From Channallabes apus (lineage: Eukaryota; Chordata; Actinopteri; Siluriformes; Clariidae), in assembly GCA_030522415.1 (NCBI GenBank), contig CM060113.1:4050967-4114966 (forward strand): a stretch of 64,000 nucleotides of DNA, read 5' to 3'. Positions 54,291 through 64,000 of this stretch are shown in pieces. The position numbers were made by a program, and so were the translations under genes. The notes under the pieces are model-generated. The model saw only the letters and a list, made by a program, of their open reading frames with translations, was not told the origin of the DNA and ran no database searches. How positions within the stretch are numbered: the stretch's first letter is position 1; each line of letters begins with the position of its first letter.

Positions 54291-56438
54291 GACCTGAAAT
54301 GAACCCGATCAAAATGAACGAAAGTCACTAGGGAACTTACGCAGTTTACCCAAAGTTAATTTAATGAAGATTGAATTTCTCCTTACAGAAAACTTTGTAT
54401 CAACGGTCACACAGTTAAAAAGGTTTAACATTAGTATTATCTGTACAATACTCAGCATAATGTTTTGTAGATTTTGAATGATTGTGTGTATATATTAATA
54501 TTTTGCCTATTATTCCACCTAGTTATTATTTTCTTTTGATGATTTTTTTCTCGTTTTTTTTGCTAAAATATTTTATTATTTTAAATCTGGTAGCACATAC
54601 ACAATTGCTTCAATTAACATTTTGATGTGAAACTCTATTTTCACTATCTTTGTCCTAAATTGTATTTTGGACGCTCAAATTGAAGAAGTTTTTTATGTGT
54701 AGTTCTGTGTTATAACACACCTGATTCCACTCAGCAGGCAATTATCAAGCTCATAACAGAGAGGGTCAATTTTCAGGGTTCCCGAGGACAAGCTGAGAAC
54801 ACGCTGTTGACAGAAAACTGCTAGATTTGGAAGGAACGTATGAAAAACTTGATTAGCGTTCTCTGAGTGAACTGTGAATGATTCATGTGAATTAATTATG
54901 GTGCTATTAAAACTGCAAATAATGGCATCTTAGCAAGTGAACATATCTGGTATCGAGTCAAATTATCTACAATCACATAAAGTGAAATTACAACACACCA
55001 AATACAGGGTAAATTTTTATGCATACATTTCTTGCTCTATTGGCAGAAAATTTCCCTAATTTGAATCACTTATTTCTGGAAAGCAACAAAATGATCTGCT
55101 AATAGAAATGTATCCACAAAACTAGGTTTAACAATCTTAAATTTGTTTAGTTGCAATCTTTTATATTAAGAAATTGTAGATATATTATTCTACAATTTAG
55201 CTTTTAAAACTTGTATTTATTTTAACGTAATTTTCCAACTTTATAAGTCATTTTTCAACATTGGGATGAAAAAAGGGTTAATTTATTGAAAAAATAACTT
55301 TGGTTCTATGTTAATACATTATGAAATAAGCATGAATTTTAAGTGTTATTTAAAGCTTGTTTACTTAGCTTAGTTACTAAGTTTTAAAGCAAAAATTTCA
55401 CTACCTACAGTAAGATGCAAGCATTCTTTGCAGTATGGCCTTGACACCACAATATCAGACATAAAGAAAGAAAAATGAAAAAAATTTCAACTTACTGTTG
55501 GAGGTGAGACTTTTGGAATTTTTCATAATGAATTGAGAAATATTTCATGAGGGTGAGTATGTTCACGCTCAGTAAATGAGCTTTTCATTCTATACATGAT
55601 TAAACACATAAAACTAAAAGGATTTGAATGAATTATTTTTCAAGGTAAACTCTCACTACGATGACCTGGGATGAACCAAATGCTGTGATGTTTTTTTTTT
55701 TCAGAAATATGCTCTTAATGAAGGATTTTTTCTATTATAATCTTAACTGGAATTTCATCTACATATTTGAAAATGTTATCATTTCAATGCATAAGACAAT
55801 TAAAGTCCTCTCAATCACTGACTCCAAATATATTAGTTGTAGGTAAATTATAAGCATTTGTGTTTGTTTCTTTTTGACATTCCTTTTTAACAGTTTGGAT
55901 TCAGGCTGCTAGAAAAAAAAAATAAAAACCTTTCTTTGTTGTTCGAAAAAAGGAAGAATTTATACCTACGTACTGTACATCACATGAAATACCGCTCGTA
56001 TTCTATTTAATTCTAAGCTGGTTAATTTATTCTTCTGCAGTAAAAGATTGAAATGTGTGTGTAAGTGTATGTGTGTGAAAGCGTTTGTGTGTGTGTGCCC
56101 TTGTTCTAGCAACAGATGCTGTGAATGGTTGTTATTTTTGTGAGTGCGGCGCAGTCAACGAGCATGAAAATTCATTTAACAGAATGCAATGAAAGAGAGA
56201 TGCAAAGAGACACGCTCAAAACAACAAAACCAGGGAAAAAAAAGGAAAAGAAACCTCTCAGAGGCGCATAATGGAAATTGCATAGAAGCTGAGACGTGCT
56301 CTTGTGCAGATGCCTGTGAATGCTCACGTTGACTAGCACAAACAAGCTAATCGCATCGGTGTGTGTAAAGACTGCATTATGTTCTCCATCCCGTTATTAC
56401 ACTTCAGTGGAGGAACACTACGAGCAGAGAACCGTTCC

Positions 56439-56474
<36 letters not shown>

Positions 56475-57925
56475 CCGCGAAGGACAATCATCAATCTCTC
56501 AGAAAACAAAGCAGACGCAGCATGAGACCCTTCTGCATTTTGAATAGGCTGAACTAGCATTGAGATGAGACAATTAGCCGCTACTGCGCTGGCTGAACAA
56601 TCACGCTAGCTGATCGGCTAACGATACTCCTGTGTGTCGTCTCGTCCAAACGCACACACACATGGGAAAAAATGTCACACTGAGAAACTTCACAAGTCAA
56701 GCTGAGCCGCAAAGTATTGAGATGTACGCTATCAAGAATTAGCAAGTATTAGCCAAATTAGCATTCCCATGGTCCTCCATTAAAACACACAGCCGTCTCA
56801 GATCGGGTTCTTCCAGCTGTCTCTCTTCTGCATTTTGGTCTGCCTCAGTGGTCCCTGTGTGTCAGCCGATGCCCCCAACGCCGTAATTAGCTCTGCCAGT
56901 CAAGTGTCTCAAATAGGATTAGCCACGCTGGTTTTTTTTTTTTTTTTTTTTTTTTAGAACTGGGATATTTTTTTTCCCTTCACAGAGCAGATTTTTGGCG
57001 TGGTCCACTACTGGCTCAAACCCGTTGTTGGTGAAGCTCGCTAGGGTGCCCATCATAATCCACCCCAAATCTCATTATTCCAGGAAATCTGGATTAGCAT
57101 TGTGTTTGCATCTGTGACGCCGTATTTGCTGTATAACAGCCACCAAAAAAAAAAACTAAGCACGTTTGATGGCAAAAAGCACCGCAGGACACAATTATCG
57201 ATTCTCAAGTTTGTTAGCACGAAAAGATCGCAGTCTAACCGTGTCACCTTCTCGTGATGAGTGCAACAAATGTTTGTTTCTCTCTCTCCAGAGACCGAGA
57301 TTAACATAATTAAGTGCTTCTCGACATCCATTTTGTTTATTCAGCCATGTTCAGGCAAAAAAAAAAAAAAAATGAAAAAAGACAGAAAGAAAGAAAAACA
57401 GAAAAATCCACAGAGCACACTGACTGTAAACAAGATGCAGATAATCGGCGATTAGAAAAGGAGAAAAATAAAGCGAGAAATATACAAAGTGATGTCAGTT
57501 AATTATAATTTACACAACAATGATTCAACAAATGAATTAGCCTTTTAAGCTGAAGACTAATAGCTTTTAGCTTTTATTCGCATCACACACCACGTTCTGA
57601 AGAGACTGCTCCCGTTGGGTTTCAGCAAATTGTTTAAAATTTCTCTTTATTTTCTATTAATAAACTCATTTTTATTTTTCTATTAATAAACTCATCTGCT
57701 GTAACCGTATATGTCCCACGGTATCTGTAACAGAAAGCAGAAGAAATATGAGAAACTTTAGTTTTATTCAATCTATATGTACTGTATGATGAATACTGTA
57801 CATTTGCAGTGTGTATACAGTATGATGCACTTGAAAGCAAAATACACAAATTGTTGTAATGCATTTAGATTTGAACAAAAGTAGTTGACATATTTGAAAT
57901 AATGTAAAAGATAAAATATATTTTC
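54291..57925. other. Unassigned stretch with low-complexity runs
   Basis: (TG)16 at 56442-56473, a T-run at 56933-56955 and an A-run at 57357-57372. 56860-57290 is less AT-rich and not repeated in the window; I cannot say what it is. Confidence 0.55.
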
Positions 57926-58212
57926 AGTGGCGTAGTGGTGAGCACTGAGGCCTCGCACCTCCACTGCCGATTGTTAAATTCTTCTGTAAGTGTGGAGTTT
58001 GCATGCTGGTGAGTTTCTTCATACAGAGGTTAATTGGAGATTCCAAATTGCCCGTAGTGTGTGTGTGTGCGGGGGTGTATGTGTGTGCCCTGCCTGCGAT
58101 GGATTGGCACAATGTCCTGGATGTACCCGCCTCATGCCCAAAGTCTCCTTGGACAGGCTCCAGTTCTCTCCATGCCCATGTGCACAGGATAAGCGGTATA
58201 AACGATGAATAA
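57926..58212 (+). mobile_element. V-SINE-type SINE
   Basis: Head 'agtggcgtagtggtgagcac', body 'agtgtggagtttgcatgctg' and 'gattccaaattgcccgtagt', tail 'tgcgatggattggcacaatg', 'ggacaggctccag' and 'ggataagcggtataaacgat'. + orientation. The middle is shortened relative to the copy at 44002. Confidence 0.85.
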
Positions 58213-58457
58213 ATTAATGATAAAAAGATGTTTGAAACATTTTGTATAATTCATAATGCTAGTTTATTAACAGCTGGACGTATAAACATTTTATTTACAC
58301 TAGAACCTATTGAATATCATAAAACTATTTTTTTTAACTAGGCTTCTTTGGTATTGATGAATATGCATTAAAATCACAATGCAGAATAAACATAACTAAA
58401 AGGTTTAGATAAATAGTTATACAATGTCTGTAATGTTTAATTGAAATAGTATTACAC

Positions 58458-58845
58458 GTCTAAAATGTTGGCCTCCCAGGAACTCCTTTAATGGTCCACA
58501 CATGTGGACATGTCTTGGAGTGAGATCAGTACTGTATGGGGGATGTAGCATTAACTTCTAGTCGAGTCTCTGTAATGCGCAAGTGGTTTTGGGGAATGAA
58601 TGTGTGTACCGCTCACAGATGCGTCTCTTAGGCAATAAGCTATGCGTCGAATTCCAAGGATCAGGCATTCCAGTCACTGAATGTTCATGGAAATGACTGC
58701 AGTGGGCTCTGGGATCGTCATTCACAGACATCCGGCCTTTTTCTTTAAACCATACTGTACTTGACTTCTCCATTAGCTTCATCAAAGTCAACCGCCTTTA
58801 TGTTTTGTTTAAAAGAATGTCTCCGTTTGATTTAAACGTCAACAA
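58458..58845 (-). mobile_element. Mariner-like remnant
   Basis: 'ttggcctcccaggaactcct' (complement of the GPLKEFLGGQ block) and 'gtctccgtttgatttaaacg' (element end, 58819-58838) match 9985-10365. One end is missing; the frame is lost. Confidence 0.6.
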
Positions 58846-59712
58846 CTTCTTATTATAATGGCTGTAAATCATCATCCCCTTACCAGCCTGTGTTTTTTGC
58901 CCCAATGCACTACAGTAAGTGGTCAGTTATAAAGTTTATAAAGTGTGTTACTGAGAAGCTGGTAAGCATAAACGTCTCTGTCATGTAGACATACAGTACT
59001 AACTGTTAAAGAGCACTCGGACTGGAGACTCCTTCCATTAATGTTGAATAAATATCAATTTAAATATAACTTCATGTCGACATTGAATTTTCTTTTTGTT
59101 TATTAAACAATGTTTCTTTATTATCTTCCTTAATTAAGATCAGATATACAAAAAAATTCCAGTCATGCTCCGTTTTAAAAACATTTGAAATATTTTCATA
59201 CTTCATTATAGATATATCGCTCGTGTTACTCAGACTTCATTTAAGCCCTGCCCTCCATCCAGCCCGTATTTACATACTAATTATTTTTCCTGCCCTATAG
59301 ATGAGCTGAGGTCTTTCTGCATGACCGAACAGCCACGGCGAAGTCTCTAAAAAAGAATTACAGCATGTCAAGAGCAGGATTTGGCAGGCACCTTGTCACC
59401 TCATGCTATTTAACATAACCATTCAGACTCAAATTAATCAGGCAAGTGTCTGAGAAAGGCAGAGACACAGAGCGTGTGAGTGTGTATTAAGCACATCTCT
59501 ATTATCTTTATTCAGGATCAAAGGCTTATTTTCATGTTTTAATCCTGGCAACCTGCTGGCACTGCAGGCAACCGTTTTTCTCCTCTTAGCTCATGCCGTC
59601 AATAGGCATCTGCACTCGCTTTGTTTAAGACCTGCACCCTTGTGTTGCCTTTGAAAGAAAAGCAGCTTGAGAGGGGGGGGGGGGCACTTGTTCCTGGACT
59701 GGACAAAAAAAA

Positions 59713-59783
<71 letters not shown>

Positions 59784-60100
59784 GGTGTTTTAATTGCTGT
59801 GAAAGTAATCGACAGTTATAATTGAGTATAATAGAAAACACTTATTGAGAAATTCACTAAGCCGAATGCTGGGATTGACGGATTAGCGTTAGTATTATTG
59901 AACAAGCTCAGACGAGTTGTCTGACAAGGTAATGCTAATTAGAATGTGATTAGAAATGTTATTTACTTTCCTGATTCAGTCTCCCTTAATAAACAACATA
60001 AAAGAACATAAAGGGCTGTCTGGGGAGGAACTGGATGCGCTCGGAGAGGACGTACAGGAGACACATCCAATGATACATACTACATCCAATTAGCAGTTTT
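58846..60100. other. Unassigned stretch; poly-A and (TA)n at 59705-59782
   Basis: 26 A followed by (TA)26, preceded by a run of nine or ten G at 59676-59685. 59270-59610 is less AT-rich, without repeats shared in the window. The small frames over the simple repeats are not genes. Confidence 0.6.
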
Positions 60101-60104
60101 AGGG

Positions 60105-60480
60105 CATTTTCACATCAGGACCCTGCGATCGTTTCTGAGAACACTTGACCCCAAAGTCTGGCTTATTTTGATCAGTGAGAACACAATCGCTCCAGTCTCA
60201 GGAACTGTGCACAAGTCCACTTGAACTGGTTGTGTACCAGGGAACCTAGAGCATATCCGGGCATGAATGTATTCAGATAAGGAACTCATTGCTGTTTAGA
60301 CTCATCCTCTGACTTACAACCCCGTAGTTGATAAAATCAGCTAAAGGCAAGTGTTATATTTCTAAAATATCAGTAATATTAGGTATAGAGACAAGGATGA
60401 CTTCATCATTCTCTTCCTTTGTTGTGTTTAATTGCGACTCACAAACCATGTAGATACATACGGCCACGTGCATCAATCAT
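60105..60480 (+). repeat. Relative of the repeat split by DIRS copy 1
   Basis: 'gagaacacttgaccccaaag', 'attttgatcagtgagaac', 'ctcatcctctgacttacaac' and 'aaaatatcagtaatattagg' parallel 505-698 and 2904-3160. Near 60298 the copy reads 'ctgtttagactcatcctctg', where the other copy begins 'gtttagacaagac' right after the DIRS element. Confidence 0.6.
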
Positions 60481-60657
60481 GCCTAATGTGAAATGTCTTC
60501 ATAAGTTTGTTGATGAGCGGACACGAAGCCTATGGTAACATAATCAATCTACATGAGACACAACAGTGGTGGTACTGAAAAGCAACACGGAACAGACAAC
60601 ACGTTGAACCTTCAAGGGCATCTGGAGCTTCAGAGCAGACAAAATACCATATACTGT

Positions 60658-60897
60658 ATTCATTCATCGTCTATACCGCTTATACAGGGTATACACTACG
60701 GGATATTTTGGAATGCCATTCAGCCTAATCTGCATGTCTTTGGACTGTGGGACGAAACCAGAAAAACCCAGAGGAAACCCACCAAGCACGAGATGAAGAC
60801 ACAAAATCCACTTACACAGACCCGAAGTGGGAATCGAATCCTTGTCCTTGGAGGTGTGAGGACACAGTGCTAACCACTACACCACCATGCCGTCACA
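60658..60897 (-). mobile_element. V-SINE-type SINE, tail shortened
   Basis: 'attcatcgtctataccgctt', 'cctaatctgcatgtctttgg', 'actgtgggacgaaacc', 'cccaccaagcacgagatg' and 'gtgctaaccactacaccacc' follow the family in minus orientation. About 100 bp of the tail part is missing. Confidence 0.85.
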
Positions 60898-60922
60898 GAC
60901 TGTATGCTGTACTGTATATATT

Positions 60923-60924
<2 letters not shown>

Positions 60925-60960
<36 letters not shown>
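60925..60960. repeat. (TG)18 microsatellite
   Basis: Pure TG run, then a short GA run. 60961-61929 is unassigned. Confidence 0.96.
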
Positions 60961-60962
<2 letters not shown>

Positions 60963-61929
60963 AGAGAGAGGTTTTACATGAAGTCCTAACATTATCTGAG
61001 CACCAAATTTAGATCCATCTGGAGGCGAGTGTGTTTCTTAAAACTGCTGGCTGCTCCCTGAAAGTAGAGAAGCAAGGTAACAAGATTAGTTACTGTGGAT
61101 TTGAAGCTGTAACATTTCATATTGGTGGAGGTTTGTAGTGCGTTTGATCACCGAACACGTTTCCCGCACGTGGATTAGATTTTTTTTTTTCTGGTGAGAG
61201 GCCTCGTATGTGAGGTGTGTCCCAGCACCGTAAGAGGCTTAACGTAGAATGTAGCCATAATAGCATTAGTTTTCCCTGCCGTTTCACGTCTCAAAATCAG
61301 ATTTTTCCCCGCAAAGTTTGTCATACATGTGCAAATCCGTGGATGTAATACGGCTCAGGCACACTTAAACCTCTTTCCTTTAGCCACATGGAGTTCGCAG
61401 GCTTTGATCATGCAGAGGAGGAAAGATAGACCTATCCTGTTTCCACTTTGTGTATAAATATACAGTATGTGTGCTTACAAGGAGAGGGTGTAAGGGCACA
61501 CACACACTTACACACTGTTTAGAATTCATTGGTTAGTCCGGCTCTGTCCTTGCTGCTGTTCGACATTGATATTGCTGACGTGCAGAATAATACTGTCGCA
61601 TTCTATAGCTGATATTTCCCCGATATGTAATTTTGGAGCATATGGAATAATAATGTGAACACACACACACATCGCTCACACACACACACAAACTGCTAGC
61701 TCAGCAAAGAAATTGAAACTGCCCAGTTCTAGGAGCAGATTCTTAAGTGTGCATTCTTCATAAGAGTATTTGTGTTTTTCTTCTCACCACATTCACTCAC
61801 ACATACAGTACATGCAGCACACGGTATGCAAACACAGCACCAACCAGATATAATGCTAGTACAGTATGTGTGTTTATTTGTCTAAGAGTTGAGAGCAAAA
61901 CTTTGTATTCCTCCAACATGTTTTACCTA

Positions 61930-63490
61930 CACCGCGTTCCAAATTATTATGCAAATTGGATGTAAGTGTCATAAACATTAAATGTTTAGTTTTTAAATTA
62001 AACTCATGGATGGTGTCGTGTCTCAGGGCTCTTTGGATCACTGAAATGAATCTCAGACACGTGTGATAATTAGTTTGCCAGATGAGGCCAATTAAAGGAG
62101 AAGTACTGAAGAAGGTTGTTCCACATTATTAAACAGGCCGCAGGTTTCAAGCAATATGGGAAAGAAAAAGGATCTCTGCTGCTGAAAAGCGTTAAATAGT
62201 GCAATGCCTTGGACAAGGTATAAAAACATTAGATATTTCATGAAAACTTAAGCGTGATCATCGTACTGTGAAGACATTTGTGGCTGATTCAGAGCACAGA
62301 CAGGTTCGTGCAGATAAAGGCAGAATGAAGAAGGTTTCTGCAAGACAAATTCATCGGATTAAGAGAGCAGCTGCTGAAATGTCATTACAAAGCAGCAAAC
62401 AGGTATTTGAAGCTGCTGGTGCCTCTGGAGTCCCGCGAACCTCAAGGTGTTGGATCCTTTAAAGGCTTGCAGTTGTGCATAAACCTACTATTCGGCCCCT
62501 AATCAATGCTCACAAGCAGAAACGGTTGCAGTGGGTCCAGGCATACATGAAGACAAGTTTTTAAACAATCTTGTTTACTGATGAGTGTCGTGCAACCCTG
62601 GATGGTCCAGATGGATGGAGTAGTGGATGGTTGGTGGGTGGCCACCATGTCCCAACAAGGCTGCGACGTCAACAAGGAGCTGCCGGAGTCATGTTTTGGG
62701 CCGGAATCATGAGGAGAGAGCTGGTAGCCCTGTAGGGTCCCTGAAGGTGTGAAAATGACCTCAGCCAAGTATATTGACTGACCACTTTCTTCCATGGTAC
62801 AAAAAGAAGAACCGTGCCTGCCGCAGCAAAATCATCTTCATGCACGACAATGTACCATCTCATGCTGCAAAGAATACCTCTGTGTCATTGGCTGCTATGG
62901 GAATAAAAGATGAGAAACTCATGGTGTGGCCACCGTCCTCCCCTGACCTCAAACCCATTGAGAACCTTTGGAGAATCCTCAAGCAAAAGATCTATGAGGG
63001 TGGGAGGCCGTTTGATTCAAGACAGCAGCTCTGGGAGGCTATTCTGACATCCCGCAAAGAAATTCAAGCAGAAACTGTCCAAAAACTCACAAGTTCAATG
63101 GATACAAGAATTGTGAAGGTGATATCAGAGAAGGGGTCCTATGGTAAGATGTAACATGTAGCCCGGTTAGGATGTTTTTGATTGGAAAGAAAAGCTTTTT
63201 ATTTCTTTAAACATGACCTCCTGAAGCTGCAAATTCAACAAAAGACCATTTTCAGTTCTTTACAACCTATTAAATGTTTTAACTCTGTTGTGCATAATAA
63301 CTTGGAACAGTGCGTTTTCAGTTTTTTTTTTTTTTTAATAAATATTGTTATCATTAAAAGGTCGGTTCAATAAAATTCTAATTATACCCTAATAGTTGAT
63401 GACTTGAAAATTATACTGACTGTCATTTGCATTGACTAATTATGAAAATCAGGGAAAGATATCATTTGCGTAATAATTTGGAGCATGGTG
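61930..63490 (+). mobile_element. Tc1-like transposon with DD37E spacing
   Basis: A 1561-bp element flanked by TA (61928-61929 and 63491-63492). The ends CACCGCGTTCCAAATTATTA and, inverted, CACCATGCTCCAAATTATTA differ at only three of twenty places. It carries a broken transposase gene in + orientation. A distinct family from the copies at 22.0 and 39.3 kb: ends, length and transposase differ. Confidence 0.9.
62156..63154 (+). pseudogene. DD37E Tc1-like transposase, several breaks
   Basis: Starts MGKKKDL at 62156, then shifts. The frame 62268-62462 reads FVADSEHRQVRADKGRMKKV, SARQIHRIKRAAAEMSLQSS and EAAGASGVPRTSR, the second helix-turn-helix region. LFTDECRATLDGPDGW (about 62572-62619) holds the first catalytic Asp. 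The frame 62774-63154 gives FLPWYKKKNR, IIFMHDNVPSHAAKNTSV with the second Asp, and WPPSSPDLKPIENLWRILKQ with Glu; I count 37 residues between Asp and Glu. Its C-terminus reads KVISEKGSYGKM. Shifts and stops near 62185, 62460, 62565 and 62735 break it. DD37E is the spacing reported for the TRT-type Tc1-like group; that placement is inference. Confidence 0.8.
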
Positions 63491-63578
63491 TAATAATTTG
63501 GTGTACATCCTGAACATTTTTCTGTCATTTCCTATCATGCACTATGTATTCATACAGTATACACATTTTGCATGAGCT

Positions 63579-63865
63579 CACAATGCCCTGCTACACGTAT
63601 GCGCTAATCCCAACTTATTTGCACTTATCTGAAACACTGGTCCGGGGAATTCCTTTAACAGCCCAAACATGTGGAATTGGCTTGATATAATATCAGAATG
63701 CAGTTCAACACTAATTAAATCTGCAATCTCAAACAAGTATGAACGATTGAGGTCTGTTTTCCAACTAAAGACATTCAAGCAATGGTTCAACATCATACTA
63801 ATGAGAAATCTGGCATAAAAAGAATGAGGCCATTGATACAAAAGCTGGACTTGAAGTCCCTGAAT
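63579..63865 (-). mobile_element. Mariner-like remnant, very degraded
   Basis: 'atgccctgctacacgtatgc', 'gaattcctttaacagcccaa' and 'acatgtggaattggcttg' parallel 9870-10040. Ends not found. Weakest of the five mariner pieces. Confidence 0.5.
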
Positions 63866-64000
63866 GCAATGCAGCTATATAGTGAGATTACCAGGTGGGT
63901 GGTGTTGCAATAAAGATGAATTAAAACAATAACACATTGCTGTATCATCATTTATACAAAGAGATCAAAGAAGGAAACTAAATCTCACTGCAGTACTATT

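Overview
The window reads as non-coding chromosomal DNA of a teleost fish. It is AT-rich, full of (CA)n/(TG)n and other microsatellites, and carries many families typical of fish genomes: Tc1-like transposons with long inverted repeats, L2-type LINEs, tRNA-derived SINEs of the V-SINE/DANA/Mermaid kind, DIRS-type tyrosine-recombinase retrotransposons and decayed mariners. The mix would suit an ostariophysan such as a catfish, but the sequence alone does not prove the order. I found no convincing host protein-coding exon, tRNA, rRNA or CRISPR array. Every open frame I could interpret belongs to a mobile element or is a translated simple repeat.

Layout. 0-3.2 kb: a possible LTR tail, then an old repeat split by a 2.2-kb DIRS element (gag, a scrap of RT and the tyrosine recombinase end between inverted terminal repeats). 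3.5-10.4 kb: a Tc1 transposase scrap, CA repeats, two decayed mariners, a V-SINE, a LINE ORF1 fragment with a broken zinc knuckle, and two polypurine tracts. 10.4-21.9 kb: mostly quiet, with one SINE bounded by a 16-bp target-site duplication (14.3 kb), hairpins, a TACCATGGTA-rich repeat, and a Tc1-like element interrupted by a 3' L2 fragment (19.55-20.72 kb). 21.9-24.7 kb: a Tc1-like element with a 322-codon transposase frame, inserted into a repeat whose uninterrupted relative lies 2.4 kb away. 25-29.5 kb: SINEs, a CR1/Rex1-like LINE end and a mariner end. 33.5-36.8 kb: a 3.0-kb DIRS element inside a V-SINE, without target-site duplication. 39.3-41.0 kb: a second, broken copy of the Tc1-like element. 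42.6-47.95 kb: a long L2-type LINE, itself hit by a complete V-SINE with a 12-bp duplication. 48-49.6 kb: tandem ~130-bp units, an inverted L2 tail and AT/GATA satellites. 49.6-60 kb: mostly unassigned unique-looking sequence. 60.1-63.9 kb: a relative of the repeat at 0.5/2.9 kb, a V-SINE, a Tc1-like element with DD37E spacing, and a mariner remnant.

How the parts relate. The window is best read as a record of transposition in layers: L2 machinery probably served L2 copies; SINEs landed in LINEs; DIRS landed in a SINE and in an older repeat; LINE tails landed in Tc1 elements. The Tc1 frame at 22.2-23.2 kb and the L2 RT frame at 45.5-46.2 kb are the best preserved, but both elements carry inactivating breaks. 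The most informative structure is the 33.7-36.7 kb DIRS copy, which keeps inverted ends and an internal complementary region that joins both element ends. I see no sign of a new host-encoded system.
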